DNA of 64,000 bases from Karstenula rhodostoma CBS 690.94 (GCA_010093485.1 MU001502.1:268057-332056), one strand, 5' to 3'; shown: positions 1-11,735, counted from the first letter of the stretch. Translations and numbers: made by a program. Notes: a model not told the origin generated them from the letters alone.

Positions 1-324
1 CGCGGAGTTGTGGCTGAGACTGCACACGTGTTTGTATCTTTTGTGGATCTGGGTCAGCCGCTCCATGTGCGTGGCGGTTGGGATGACGATGGCGTCGTTT
101 CGGTCTATGCGGATGAAGGGGTCTATGTAGGTTGATTGGAGCAGACGGCTGAGGACCCAGTTGCTTTCGGCGTCGCTGCGGGAGAGCGTCTCGGCCATGG
201 TGATGATGGCGCCGCCGTGGACGAGGCCGTATTCTGTGAGAGGGGTGCCTGGGGGAGGGAGGTGGTAGGTGGCGCACTTGGGGTGGATGAATTGGGGGTG
301 GAGAGGGGCGTCGGGGTCGGTCAT
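1..324 (-). CDS. Partial hypothetical protein (N-terminal part)
   Basis: An open frame runs leftward from an ATG at 324..322 to the window edge without a stop, giving 108 codons, so the C-terminus lies outside the window. The protein starts MTDPDAPLHPQF and contains a HGGAIITMAETLSRSDAES segment; it shows no signal peptide or membrane span. Codon use is C-rich at third positions, like other genes here. I do not recognise a family and assign no function. It is divergent from the kinase that starts at 828. That the frame stays open to the edge and has a coding-like composition is seen directly; that it is a real gene is inference. Confidence 0.55.
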   Translation of the reverse strand, partial: MTDPDAPLHPQFIHPKCATYHLPPPGTPLTEYGLVHGGAIITMAETLSRSDAESNWVLSRLLQSTYIDPFIRIDRNDAIVIPTATHMERLTQIHKRYKHVCSLSHNSA

Positions 325-827
325 GTTGCGCTTCAATGGAGGGCTTGAATGGGGCTGTGAAGGTGGGAAATGAGAAGGTAGGTATGCACAATGCGTCGTC
401 GAGATGACTGACTGGAGTGGTGTAGTGTGACACTTCAATGCCAGTGCGACGTGTGCTTCCAAAGAATGGAGCAGTACGTGTATTTAAGCTGTATTCATGA
501 AGTTTGCCCCCGTGGCTTGCTCTCCGCTAGACGCAACGCGATTGAAGATCATCTGCCAACATTGACGCGTGGCTGACAACAATCCATACCGATGAAAAGC
601 AATCTTCAGAGTTGACGTGTGACATAGACAGAGAAACCTTACGCCCAGGATGAAGGCTATCAATACCATCATCTAGGAGCTAAAACTCGATCATTCCCAT
701 AAACCCGCCTACAACCATGCTTCTACGTCCACGCCACGCCTATGAAGTATTCCCATAATCCACACCCCTAAGCACCATACCCAATATCCCGCAGCAATCC
801 GGAAAACTTCCTACACCCCATATCCGC
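325..827. other. Intergenic, divergent promoter region
   Basis: About 500 bases between two divergently transcribed genes. I see no convincing ORF, repeat or RNA gene; it presumably carries both promoters. Confidence 0.5.
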
Positions 828-2294
828 ATGCCAAACCCACGCCACAGAAATCAACCCGCACCCCGCGACAAATGGGAAGCGCACCACCGCCTCTCGGGCC
901 CGCACGCCCTCCAAACCCACCCTTCCCGCTCCTGGCAACGCTCGCGCCAACTCGGCGCCGAAAACCGCGGCGCCCTCAACGGCGGCGTCTGGGTCGTCAA
1001 AGACCGCAAAACAGGCAAGAAATACATTGAAAAATGCGCGCAGCCCGCCCTCGTCGCAGACGGCACCGTCCTCCAAGAAATCACAATCCTAAAATACCTG
1101 TCCTCCCCTTCCCACGCGCACATCACGCGGATGGTCGACCACTTCGTCGACAGGCCCCGCTGTACCGCGAGTATCTACCTCGAGCGGTGCAGCGCGGGCG
1201 GGCTGGAAGCGCTGATAGCATCGCGCCACCAGGCGGGGGAGTTGTTCAATGAGATGGATGTGTGGGAGTGGTTTATCCAACTCTTCTCCGCGCTGACGTA
1301 CTGTCACTACGGACCGGATCCCAAGGCGCGGTTTGCGCGTACGCGGCCCGAGGACTGGGAGGATAGCTGGGACATGGTGTTCCACCGGGATATTAAAGTT
1401 GAGAATATCCTCGTCCACGAGGCGGTGCCCCAGGGTATGACGACGCGGTATACGCTCAAGCTGGCGGATTTTGGCTGTGCGGTCGCGAGGAGGCATATCT
1501 GGGTTGATACGGGGAATGAGCGGAAGCAGACGTCGTGGGCGACGAGGGGGTGGACACCGCCTGAGGCCCCGCGGTTCGTGGGGCGGTCCGACGTGTGGCA
1601 GCTTGCGGCTGTCGTGGGGTGTATTTGCAATTTGATGAATATGCCGTTTTTTGACCATGGGGCGCCCGCGCCGGGGCACTCGACTGCGCTGAACAATGCG
1701 ATTGCGGAGAGTATGAAGAAGGATTTTAGGAAGAGGCCGAAGGCGGATGAGGTGCTGGAGCATGTGAGGGGGAAGTATAGAGTTAAGGAGAAGGAGTTGG
1801 AGAAGGATCCGCGGCCGGTGCCGAATACGGTTGATAACGAGAGGAGGGACAGGCAGTTGAAGCGGGGGCATGAGAAGTTGCAGGCAGAGATAAAGAAGAT
1901 TAAAGAGGCCGCTGCGGCTCCCGCTATTAATCCGCAGGCGCAGGGTGCCGGTCAATTTGGGGGTGCAGGGAATGGTGGCTTTGGGGGTGCTGGATGGGGT
2001 CGTCCCGGTGGATCCCGACGGAATATGGTGGTACCTCCAGGTGGGTGGCGTGGTGGGCCTGGAAACATGCAACCGTTTGGTGGAATGGCCCCGGGTGGGT
2101 ATGGTAGTAGTGGAAGCTTGTACGCATATACACAGTTTAGCGGTCCATCGACTGGGGGCTATGGTGGAGCTTATGGTGGAAGCTATGGTGGAAGCTTTGG
2201 TGGAACTTATGGTGGAAGCTTTGGTGGAACTTATGGAACTGGAGGCAATGGTAGATATGCTACACATATAGGAGGTAATGGCGGTTATTGGTGA
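828..2294 (+). CDS. Protein kinase with glycine-rich C-terminal tail
   Basis: Single-exon gene of 488 aa. The kinase domain (about residues 40-320) shows a candidate VAIK-type lysine in YIEKC, the catalytic loop HRDIKVEN at residues 186-193, DFG at 214-216 and an APE-like PPEAP. The glycine-rich loop is degenerate (GAENRGALNGGVW). After it come a short lysine/glutamate-rich, probably helical stretch (about 320-365) and then a tail of GG, GGA and (S/T)(Y/F)GG units to the stop, a low-complexity region of the kind found in condensate- or RNA-associated proteins. The kinase core resembles fungal NEK-like serine/threonine kinases; the substrate is unknown. The start is the first ATG in frame. The large minus-strand frame over the same DNA is a shadow. 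Confidence 0.85.
   Translation: MPNPRHRNQPAPRDKWEAHHRLSGPHALQTHPSRSWQRSRQLGAENRGALNGGVWVVKDRKTGKKYIEKCAQPALVADGTVLQEITILKYLSSPSHAHITRMVDHFVDRPRCTASIYLERCSAGGLEALIASRHQAGELFNEMDVWEWFIQLFSALTYCHYGPDPKARFARTRPEDWEDSWDMVFHRDIKVENILVHEAVPQGMTTRYTLKLADFGCAVARRHIWVDTGNERKQTSWATRGWTPPEAPRFVGRSDVWQLAAVVGCICNLMNMPFFDHGAPAPGHSTALNNAIAESMKKDFRKRPKADEVLEHVRGKYRVKEKELEKDPRPVPNTVDNERRDRQLKRGHEKLQAEIKKIKEAAAAPAINPQAQGAGQFGGAGNGGFGGAGWGRPGGSRRNMVVPPGGWRGGPGNMQPFGGMAPGGYGSSGSLYAYTQFSGPSTGGYGGAYGGSYGGSFGGTYGGSFGGTYGTGGNGRYATHIGGNGGYW
2187..2234 (+). repeat. Perfect 24-bp tandem duplication inside the kinase tail
   Basis: Two adjacent identical 24-base units (2187-2210 and 2211-2234), each encoding eight residues of the GGSFGGTY type. 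They are flanked by degenerate copies, which shows that the glycine-rich tail grows by in-frame repeat slippage. Confidence 0.85.
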
Positions 2295-2398
2295 TCGTGG
2301 CGCTGCCATTGGATGCCAAGCCGTATATTTAGTTCGGATTGCTCATCATCATATGACTATTATTTCTTTCCTTTGTTCGTGTAGGATTGGTGGCTGCT

Positions 2399-4394
2399 TT
2401 AGCTGCTAGGCCATCCCCACGACTCCTCAAGCTGCTGTATACTCGTCGTGGGAGGGAAGCCATGCGAGCGCTCACAAGCAAACCACAGGTCGCGGAGTTG
2501 CTCCTGGTCATCACGCGCGGCGAATCGATCGCCAACTGCGTGTAGTCAGCCACTGCACATGACCAAACGTGTGTTGCGAACACTCACCCAGCGCGATCGC
2601 AAAACACGCGACAAATATGCACGGGAATACCTTCAAGTTTGAGAGTGCCACACCGCACAAGGTTCGGACGTCCTCTTGGACCATTTTCTGCGATTTACAT
2701 AAGTCCCGCAGATAGGAAAAATGGATGATTACTTACGTCGACAACCGCGCGTGACTGCCTGTGTGCAGGACCTAGCTGGGGTATCGTAGGATCGTGCACA
2801 ACGAGGAGCATATGCGCAAGCGTGTTGTATTGGTTCCCCATTACTGTCACGCAGCGTCAACAATCGAGTACTCAAGCGGCAGTGGTCTCTTACCATGCGT
2901 TTTCTGGTGGTACCTGATATCCGGAAACCTCCCTCCGCTTCCATCTCGGTCCTGTCGCCAGAAGAGCGGATCCTAGGATTATCAACAATATCAACAGGGG
3001 TTTTATGGCAGATCAACAAGACACTTACAAAACTATCAGGCCTTTGTTTCCTCCACACTTTGTTCTCATCCATCAACTGGCTGTATCGTAGCACACTGTG
3101 TCTGTCTTCACCGAATGCGAAGTTGCACACATCCCCGAGATGCGCAATGGTCCGTGTAGCCCAAATTGAATCGTCAGCCGGACCCATGGAGCGGTCTGCG
3201 GGAAAAATGTGCAGCTGGAAGGCCCGCTGTGTCATGAGCGAAATCCACAGCTCCTGGCGGAAAGCAGCCCAATAGATTGCCTGGCGGAAGCTGGGTCCAG
3301 TAGTGCCGAGGTACGACTGTTCAGCCGCGCGGATGATGGCCTGTGTGCCAAATAGATGGCCTTGTGGATCGGTTCCAATGATGGATATATTCATCTCTTC
3401 CATCAACCGTAGTATAACAGTTGCGGCGAGGAGCGACTCATCGCGGATGGCAATGTTATCGTTAAGCGCAGGGATCAGTGTCTCGAAACAGCGCTGGTAG
3501 TAAGCGTCGGCGACGTATGGATCGAAGTCGCTGATCCGACTTAGCTGCCGCGCAGATAGAGCAAGGATGGCATTCATCAGAGTGCTGTTAGTCTTTGCTC
3601 GCTGGACAACATGTACGCCGAAGTGGCATTTGTTGTCCACCATGTCGAACTAGAACGGGTCAGTAGATGGTTTCACTGTGCGAGATGTCATACAAATAAA
3701 GCAGTGTTCTCGACGTAATGTTGCAAGAGCATGGCTTCTTGCTCACTCTCCAACGGCCATAGCACAGGTGCGCCTGGCGGTGGCTTGTAGGTAAAGTTGG
3801 CCGATGCGTCTGGGTCCGGGACATGGGGTGAAACTGGCAGGCTGTAGGATGTAGACGCCGGCGGTGCACTGTAGCTTTGTGGGTGGACACTCGGCTCAGA
3901 ATTGAGCAAGGATAGGACGGTCAGACCACTTGCTGGACTAGTGACTGAGGGCGACAGCTGAATGATAACACTGGAAGAGTATTGATCGGGTGAATGGTCT
4001 GGTGGGGTAAGCGGTCCACTAAAGCCATCTTCTGCATATTGAGAGCGTATCTCGTGGGATTCATCGAGGAATTGGACTGTTCTACTTCAGCTTTGCTCTC
4101 CTCACGGGTTAGTGATTCGTACTGCGCGGAGGAAGCGCGACCCAAGGCTGGGCACTGCTGAAGCTCCCCTGGATGGAGGATCGGCGGAACCTCCTGCCTG
4201 TATCATAGACGCAGTCCTTCCGCGCGTGGACGCACCGACTGCACTTGGGCTGCTTCCCGTCGCCTAGCAAATATCAACGGGTGAATACGCCTTTTCTGAT
4301 GCGCAACATACATCGATAGTGACGTGAACGGCAGCGATTACTGGCACTGGTAAGCACAGACCAGCAGCGTAGATGAGCAACATTACCATGGCAT
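2399..4394 (-). CDS. Zn2Cys6 fungal transcription factor
   Basis: A nine-exon model gives 534 aa: 4394-4387, 4340-4312, 4263-4123, 4076-3694, 3649-3029, 2972-2894, 2843-2737, 2687-2588, 2535-2399. The joined N-terminus forms a perfect binuclear zinc cluster with C3, C6, C13, C20, C23 and C30 (CX2CX6CX6CX2CX6C). Two introns interrupt it, splitting the codons of C3 and C13. A linker (QFLDESHEIRSQ, then a Ser/Pro-rich stretch) leads into a fungal-specific transcription factor domain (NAILALSARQL, DPLFWRQDRDGSG). It should be nuclear and bind DNA. Its position beside oxygenases, a transporter and a PLP enzyme suggests a pathway-specific regulator, which is inference. Weak points are the 8-nt first exon and the intron at 4122-4077; there is an in-frame stop just before the chosen ATG. 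Confidence 0.85.
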
Positions 4395-4767
4395 TGGAAG
4401 GTGAGCCTATGACGGGACGCGAGCAGGCAACGACGCGTAGTCGGAGTGAATTGCCCTCTGTGCCGGAAGACGACGCTGATGTGCAGCGGCAGCGGCGCGC
4501 CGGACCACGAATTTACTGTGGGGACTGGCAATGACCTAGCCCCTCGGCTGGAATCGGAAGGTCGGAGCGGGGTAGCTCTTGCCTCTTGCCACGCAGTGCT
4601 TGGGAAGAGGAAATGCTCGCCTACCACCCCTTTCGTCATGCGGAAAGCCCGATGGGGTATCTTCAAGCCGAAGAAGACAACTGTGAATGATAAAACATTT
4701 GGTTTCCCTTTCGCGTTGCTGAGATCCGATGCGCAGTCCATGCATATTGCTACGACACCTCGCAGCC

Positions 4768-5868
4768 ATGCCCCACGCCGAATCCCCAGAGCCAGAGACC
4801 CCCAGCTTCAATGGCGAGAAGCTGTATGTGAACGACGGACTTCTCCGTCCTGAGCAGGTAGGGCCTTTGAAACCGTCCTCTCCCCATCTTCCCGTCGAGG
4901 AGCTCCGGAAGCGCTACGAGGAAGACGGCTATGTATTTCTGAAAGCGCTGCTACCCCGCGAGGACGTCCTGGAGGCCAGAGAAGAGTACTTTAAGAGGCT
5001 TGCCCCCAGCGGTGTATTGAAGCCTGGAACCGCGGCAGTCGAGGGCATCTTTGATGATACCAAAGATGCTGCCGACTATCCTGGCATAGGTGCCGGCGCG
5101 TCGCCAGGAAACGGCAGGCCCGGGGCTAGTACCGCAGAGGTGTTCGTTGACCTCGCACTGCAAGCGCACTATGACGATTGGTACAAAGAAAAGTTTTGCA
5201 AGCATCCAGTGCTCAAAGATGCAATCGCTCGCATTTCGGGCTGGGGTGATGACACACTCGCTGTGCGAAGGAGTCTGTTGAGAAATAACACTCCTGGCAA
5301 CAAAGCTATCGGAGTGCACTACGACCAGATTTTCTTGAGATACGGAGAACCGACCAGTTTCACTGCGTGGGTTCCTATGGGTGACATCAGTTTGACTGGA
5401 GGAGGACTGATTTACCTTGAGAATGGTGAGTGGGGTGCGACGGTGCTCGATATGTGCAATGCTGATGAGCACAGGCCATACCTTGGGCCGGGAGATTGAG
5501 GCAGACTTCACACGGAAGGCCAAAGAGAGTGGTCTGACGGACGAGGAAGCGAAATATGCTTTCAATCAGAACATGCTCTCCACTGGCCTGCTCGCAGACG
5601 GACCACGCGAGTACAGTGAAAGTTTCGGGAGAAGGTGGCTAGTGACACCTTACGAAGCGGGAGATGTTGTCTTGCATACCCCATACACGGTGTGTACTCC
5701 GGGATATGAATGTTGGCGTCGTTAACAAATGGACAGATCCATGCGTCAACACGGAATTTCGACACCAATAGTGTCATCCGCGTGGGGACGGATCTGCGGT
5801 TCGTCAACGGGAGCAGACCTTGGGACAAGCGATGGGACCATGACTATGAGTTCAATGACGGCGTTTAA
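4768..5868 (+). CDS. Phytanoyl-CoA dioxygenase (PhyH) family oxygenase
   Basis: Three exons (4768-5425, 5475-5689, 5737-5868) give 334 aa. The family is the Fe(II)/2-oxoglutarate-dependent PhyH oxygenases, which hydroxylate or desaturate small molecules. The HXD iron ligands are in GVHYDQ (H184, D186), and the distal histidine is probably in TIHAS, just after the second splice junction. The double-stranded beta-helix strand FTAWVPMGDISLTGGGLIYLE is intact. No signal peptide or membrane span is visible, so it is probably cytosolic. I chose the ATG at 4768 (MPHAESPEPE) over the in-frame ATG 13 codons upstream because the alignable region begins soon after it. It is divergent from the transcription factor and is followed by a P450 on the same strand. 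Confidence 0.88.
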
Positions 5869-6475
5869 GTAGGGGCGATCCTACAACCAACTCAAATTGA
5901 TCGAAGCTGGTTAATAAGGCAGATGAGCCCGTCATGCGACAGATTGGGGTGTGTGGTGTGGCCCGTTCTGCGCCTTCCTTTTGTTAGGATTACGTACTTT
6001 TGAGCATGGGTGCGCATAAATGAGCACAGATCTTTCGTGGCCGTAGGAAGGCAACATCAACCAGATCCAGCAAGAATACGACTTTGGCTGTAAAAGTCTA
6101 GACCATGTGTTACTTATCTGCTAGGACAATTAGGCTACACCATGAACTCCCTGCAGCCCCATAGATACCACCAATATGGTACCCGGTGAAGGACAATCGC
6201 CCTGCTCTAGTACAATCAATCAAGTCAATTGCAAGTTTATCCACTAGCTATCTTTCTAACTTCTGATAGCTAAATAACGACAGAGTTCCGTCGGATTTTG
6301 TCTGCCTTCGTAACCATGAAACCCGAAAACCGAGCTCGGATGACGGTGAACGCCATCGACGAATCACAAATTCCCCAGCTATGTTCGGTCCGACAGGTCA
6401 AGACCTCATATACACAAACGACTGTATAATTATCCGCACTTTTCGAGGTACTTTCTGGTTCGAGTTTTCGGCATC
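5869..6475. other. Intergenic, promoter of P450
   Basis: About 600 bases between co-directional genes. No ORF or repeat seen. Confidence 0.5.
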
Positions 6476-8064
6476 ATGGGCCTCATCTTGAAGGCGGTGG
6501 GCGCCTACGTCCTGGTATGTTCTACGCCCGCGCATCCAGCATCAAGTGCTCACTGAAGTAGTATGTCATCTCACAAGCCATTTACAACATTCTTTTCCAC
6601 CCATTGGCCAAATTCCCGGGACCAAAAGCATGGAGCACTTCCCGCATACCCTACCTGTTCACCCTCGTCACTGGGCAGAATTCATTCCGCATCAAAGCGC
6701 TCCACGATGAGTATGGCCCAGTCGTACGCGTTGCGCCCAACGAACTGCACATCAACGACCCTCGCGCATGGGACGACATCTACCTGAGAAAGGACAGCGA
6801 GATTCGTCCGCCTCAGTGGGGAATGCGGCCGCCAGGGATCGAGTCCTACAATGTCATTTCTGGCGTTGGCCCCGACCACGCACGATTCCGCAAAGCACTG
6901 GGTATGGCGTTCTCAGAAGAGGCCGTCAAGGAGTACGAGCCTACTGTGCGCTCGTACTTCAACAAATTCACGACCCGCATCGACGACCTGATCGCGAAAA
7001 ACAAGGGCTCCGCGGTCGTGGACATGGTCAAATGGTCCAACTTCACCACCTTCGACGTCATCGGCGAATTGGCCTGGTCGAAATCTTACGACTGCTTGGA
7101 CACCGGCGCTGGACACGCCATCATGGGCGTGCTCTCGCATTTCCAGGGCGTCATCATCGCAGCTGCCATAACGTACTACCCCTGGATCAACAATGCTCTG
7201 ATGGCCATCACACCGAGGTCTGCCTTTGAAGATCTAAAGATGATCTTCAACGACGGGCACGAGCGCCTCCAGAACCGCATCAAAAACGGGCCAAGCGGCC
7301 ACCCGGACGTCCTGGGCCATCTCGCCGAGTACAACAAGCAGAATCCCAATGCTAAGATAACGGACGATGAGATAGAACAGAACGTGTTTTCCTGCCTCGT
7401 AGCAGGATCCGAGTGCCTAACCACCGCATTCTCAGGCGCGTTGCACTACCTCCTTGTGTACCCCTCCAAGCTCCAGCGGGCGCAAGAAGAAGTCCGCGCC
7501 GCGTTCTCCTCCGAAGCAAACATCAACGCAACCGACGCCGCGAAGCTGGAATACCTAAACGCCGTCATCGAGGAGTCCCTCCGCCTCTGCCCTCCACTCC
7601 CAGACATGCTCCGCCGCCAGCTCCCCAGCGACGCGCCCACCACCATCGCCGGTCGCGTCATCCCCCCCGCCACTGTCGTCTCCGTATCGTGCTACTCCAT
7701 GTTCCGCAGCGCGTCGCACTTTTCCTCGCCCGACACCTTCGCCCCCGAGCGGTTCCTCAAGGACGCCGATGAGTCGGCGAAATGGTCGCCGGATTCGCCG
7801 CTGAACCACAACGACATGGCTGCTTTCAAGCCGTGGGGTGTGGGGCCCCGTGAGTGCCCGGCGCAGCCTTTGGCGAGGCTCGAGATGCGCCTGTTCTTGG
7901 CGATATTGTTGTATAGATATGACTTTAAGGTTGCGGAGGGGAATTATTTGACGAAGTGGACGAGTCAGCAGGTGTTTGAGACGTGGCAGAAGGATCCGCT
8001 GAATGTCGAGTTTAGCCCTGCGGCGACGTCTTCTGGGACCGCAACTCCTGTTGCGGCACCTTAG
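6476..8064 (+). CDS. Cytochrome P450 monooxygenase
   Basis: Two exons (6476-6514, 6562-8064) give 513 aa. The short first exon supplies MGLILKAVGAYVL, and the join gives an N-terminal membrane anchor followed by the proline-rich hinge HPLAKFPGPKAW, so it is an ER-anchored class II P450. The ExxR motif is EESLR, the PERF motif is APERF, and the haem-binding region is WGVGPRECPA with the cysteine thiolate present. Departures from consensus are Trp for Phe at the start of the haem motif, Ala for the Gly after the Cys, and Cys in place of Thr in the I-helix (AGSEC). The RVAPNELHINDP region is typical of fungal secondary-metabolism P450s of the isotrichodermin C-15 hydroxylase type. The substrate is unknown. 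It converges with the MFS gene. Confidence 0.93.
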
Positions 8065-8589
8065 ATCATGTTACAGAATCACTTCGTTTACAACCTTTCC
8101 TTCCTAGAGAGAAAGGGTGTATTGTACATATGCTTGTGGGTTACAGGCTAGGACAACTTTGGATTGGAGCAACTTGTTAGGGTGGCAACGAATCGGCGCT
8201 TGAGTGTGCTGTACCATTTCACGATGCATGAACTTCTTAAGTTCGCATTCCTGGCGAGGCGGAGGCCTGTACGAACGAGGATGTTGGGATGTTAGCGTTA
8301 GGTATAAGAAAATGACTATATGATTACCGAAGCTAAATCTTCTGGAGGAAATCAATCACGACAGAGCGTTCAGGAGGTACGTCTACGTGAGCTCGAATAT
8401 CATTTATCCCGAGAAACATGTGCTAGAAGGTTCGAGTCCCAGGTAAATGCTAACTACTTAATCGGTTACACTATGATGATATATCAGCACACTTCAATTC
8501 AAATGATAACGCAAAGCAATCTCAGTTTATTAGCAAGATGCTACACAACAACTCCTTCATCCCTGCTAATAGCAATACTCTATCGAAGC
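8065..8589. other. Intergenic between convergent genes
   Basis: About 520 bases of 3' flanks. Short frames here have no coding character and nothing else is visible. Confidence 0.5.
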
Positions 8590-10102
8590 TCAAATCTTGA
8601 CACTCATATCCACACCCGCCCGCAAAACCCTAGCCCAAGTCATCAAAGCCGTCGCAACAAGCAATGCACCCCCCGCAACAAACCACGCACCTTGCCAACG
8701 CCCAAGCACATCCACACTGTCACCGTCCCGCGCCAGCCCAGCGATAGGATTCCCCAGTAACGCGCCAACAGCAGCAATCGTATAACCCATCCCCATCCGC
8801 GTCCCATACTCCGACTTATCCTGCGTAAGATTCGCAATCGTCACTGCAGGCAGGGAGACCAATCCGCCAGTCACGAAACAGAAAGTAGCACTGATGATGA
8901 CAAGACCGCCCAGGGTGTGGACGAAGCGCCAGAAGAAGAGGATGATGGATGTGGCGAAGCAGCAGGGGACGAGTACTGCGATGCCGCCGTAACTGCACTG
9001 TAAGTCAGCTTGGGCTCGGGCTGGTGGACAAGCGCATACGTACATATCCGCGAGGTAGTTGTAGGGGAAGCGGCCGAAGAAGGTGGCCGCGTTCATGATG
9101 GCGACGACGTTGAAGGACATGCTTTCGTCGATGGAAAGGTCGAGTGCGTAGCTCTGTATGAAGAAGTACGGGACGTAGACGCCGGCTACCATGAACGCAT
9201 AAGCTGTTTGAAAGTTAGCGCTGGACTGATTTGACGTTCAAGGGGATGCTCACAAACGATGAAGATGGTGTAGGGCGCATCCCGGAGGAGAGCACTGCTG
9301 AGCAGCGCTCGTTCCTTCCTCGCATCGGTATGCGGTCTCAAGATCGCAAGACTCACCGAGAGTCCGCCTAGCATGACGAACGCCAACACCCGGACGGCCC
9401 AGGCGAAGCCAACCTTTTGAAAAAGTTCGCGCATCATGAGCGGGTATACGACCCCAGCTGCGAATTCCAGTCAGCCGACTCCCAACCCTCATGCAGTACA
9501 GATTCCGTACCAATACTACTTCCAGTACTAACAACACCAGCAGCCAGCATCCTCCGCTCGGTGAAGTAAAACGGAATGATAGCCGCGCTGGTAAACGCCA
9601 GCGTTCCCGAGCCGATCCCCACACATATACCCTGCGCAAGGAGCAGTTGCCAGTACGTGGTGCAGAGGCTCGTCAGCATCATTCCGACGACTTGGAATGC
9701 GATGCCAGTGATGAGGACGAGGCGTAGGTGGCCTCTATCGAGCAGCCAGCCCGCGAAGACGCCAACGAATAATGTCAGGAAGAGCTGCATCGACCCGATC
9801 CATGAGATGTTGGAGTGCGAGATGTGGTGGAATTTCTGGGTGTAGTAGGTCTCGAATATTGAGAATGAGTTTGTCAATCCCCTAATGGTGGGTTAGTGTG
9901 GGGTTGGTCATAATAGCTTGGGAGCGCACCATGTGTTCATGAAGAGGAGCCAGCATCCGACGACTTGCAACCATGCTCTTGTTCCCCCATCTTGCTGGAT
10001 AATGGACTCTTTCTGTACGGCTGGTATGGAATCCTGAGAGCCGCCAACGGATACATCGATTGAGTAACCAAGCACCTTCTCTTTTTTGCCCGAGTCTTGC
10101 AT
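8590..10102 (-). CDS. MFS transporter, monocarboxylate porter (MCT) type
   Basis: Five exons (10102-9930, 9881-9511, 9457-9254, 9203-9044, 8992-8590) give 436 aa. The hydrophilic N-terminus ends at GGTRAWLQVVGCWLLFMNTWG, which is typical of fungal monocarboxylate-porter-like MFS proteins, and about 12 hydrophobic segments follow. Loop 2-3 carries GWLLDRG, and the STGSSIAGVVYPLMMREL segment fits helix 5 of this family. All splice joins keep frame. The family moves carboxylates and other small metabolites across the plasma membrane; the substrate here is unknown. Its place between a P450 and a PLP enzyme suggests export or uptake for the same pathway, which is inference. Confidence 0.9.
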
Positions 10103-10618
10103 GATGTCGCAGATTGCAAGTTCGATATTAATACCGGAAAGGCTTACGAACTCAGGGCTTGGATAATTTTATACTGCAAGGCCTCCATCTCCAAGCGGCT
10201 GAACGACATCCTTTTTGGGCTTCACACAACAGAACCCACTCGTGAAGCTGAGCGTACAGTTTCATCATAAGCGCTAAGGCACATTACCTCCCCCTGACAG
10301 TAAAACTCTCCACGAGGTCGAAGTGACGAGCATGTGGGGGCCGACTTGGCTATTGGTTTCATGGTTGCGCCGATTCTTCATATGGTCGGCGATGTTCTAC
10401 GTAAGCTCACGCAAGTTATGCCCCAACTGATCGGTGAGAAAAACTTATGCATACTAGGAAGGCTAGTTGCGAGGGCCTTATCCTTCTTCTCCGACTTATC
10501 AAATATCTCAAACATTTCCACCAACCATTTCTAAGCTCTAGGCTCAAGCACTTCCTTGATCCAGGCAAGTTCCAGCAGAATGGGAAGTTCAGCCATCCCG
10601 ACCTCCGCAGTAACTCTC
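10103..10618. other. Intergenic
   Basis: About 515 bases between two minus-strand genes (promoter of the MFS gene, 3' flank of the PLP enzyme gene). No gene seen. Confidence 0.45.
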
Positions 10619-11735
10619 TCAAAACCCAGGAACCAACGCAGCCAAATCCTCCATGCTGACATTACCTCCCGTCAATACAACGCCAACTCTCACGCGCCTA
10701 TCAGCATCCGCCACCCACCTATGAAACGCATCGCTAAACAGCGCCGCAGCCAGCGGCACAGCAGCACTCGGCTCGACCGCAAACCCCAGCTCCCGCACAC
10801 CCACCCTGAGCGCTTCCTCAATTTGCACCTCACCAACCGTGAGCACATGTTTCACATTCCCCTCGGCGCAAATATGCTCCCAGTTCGCCTCGCCCGTCAG
10901 CGAGCGCAGCCCATCAGCGATAGACCCGGGCCCCTGGATCTCGAGCGAGCGTCTCCCGCGCTCCAGCGCCGTCGCCAACCCAGGACCTCCCACCTCGGGC
11001 TCGCAGCCGAACACGGCCACGCCGCGAGGCTTGCACGTTGCGATGGCGCCGCAGAGTAAGCCTCCGCCTCCGCTCGGGACAATGATGGCGTCGAGGGGCC
11101 TCCCCGCTTGAGCCGCCTGCTGCAGGAACTCGTGCACTGCCGTCGCCTGACCGAGGACGATGTCCAGGTGGTCGGCGGGCGGGACGAGGACTGCGCCCGT
11201 GGCGCGCTGGATGTGCTCGGCGAGGAGGACGCGGGCGTTGGGGTCGGTGCCGGAGAGGAGGACCGCGGCGCCGTGGCTGCGTGCTGCAGCGATTTTCTTG
11301 GGCGGGCAGTCCGAGGGCACGACGACGTACGAGGGGATGGGCTTGTTGCGGGTTTTGCTGGCGAGCTGGGCGGCGTGGGCGACGGCTTGGGCGTGGTTTC
11401 CTGTGCTTGGTCAGGGGAGGGGTAGAGACGAGGCAGGGCGTTCGATTACCTGTACTGTATGCCACTACACCGTTTTTTAGATCCTGGTCGTCGAGCTTGG
11501 CCAGGAAGTGACAGGCCCCTCGGAACTTGAAAGATCCTGTGTATTGGAGGTTCTCACACTTGAAGAGGAGTTCGATTTGGGACGACGAGGGCTCCGCGGT
11601 CGAGCTGAGGAGGTTCTGATTCACTATTCTTGTCAGGTGTGGAGACGTCTTGATAGATGTTCTAGAGATCATAGGTGCGAGGAGGAGTGCTGCATCGCGA
11701 ACATCATCCGCAGAAGGAAGATCGTAGGGAGCCAT
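10619..11735 (-). CDS. PLP-dependent serine/threonine dehydratase (serine racemase-like)
   Basis: Two exons (11735-11450, 11400-10619) give 355 aa. It is a fold-type II PLP enzyme of the threonine dehydratase / serine racemase / threo-3-hydroxyaspartate ammonia-lyase group. The PLP lysine is in GSFKFRGA, the substrate-binding loop AYSTGNHAQAV is rebuilt across the splice junction, the phosphate-binding loop is SGGGGLLCG, and the C-terminal TGGNVS contacts the pyridine ring. It has no C-terminal ACT regulatory domain, so it is shorter than biosynthetic IlvA. It would deaminate or racemise a beta-hydroxy amino acid in the cytosol. Sequence alone does not separate racemase from dehydratase. It is surrounded by cluster genes. 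Confidence 0.92.

Noticed and set aside
1089..2309. 406-codon minus-strand frame opposite the kinase
   Set aside because: Low-complexity Ser/Thr/Ile- and Arg/Pro-rich translation created by the kinase codon bias and Gly repeats; the plus strand has all kinase motifs.
8425..8455. tRNA-like T-loop (GGTTCGAGTCC)
   Set aside because: Flanking bases cannot form a T-stem, acceptor stem or anticodon arm at proper distance.
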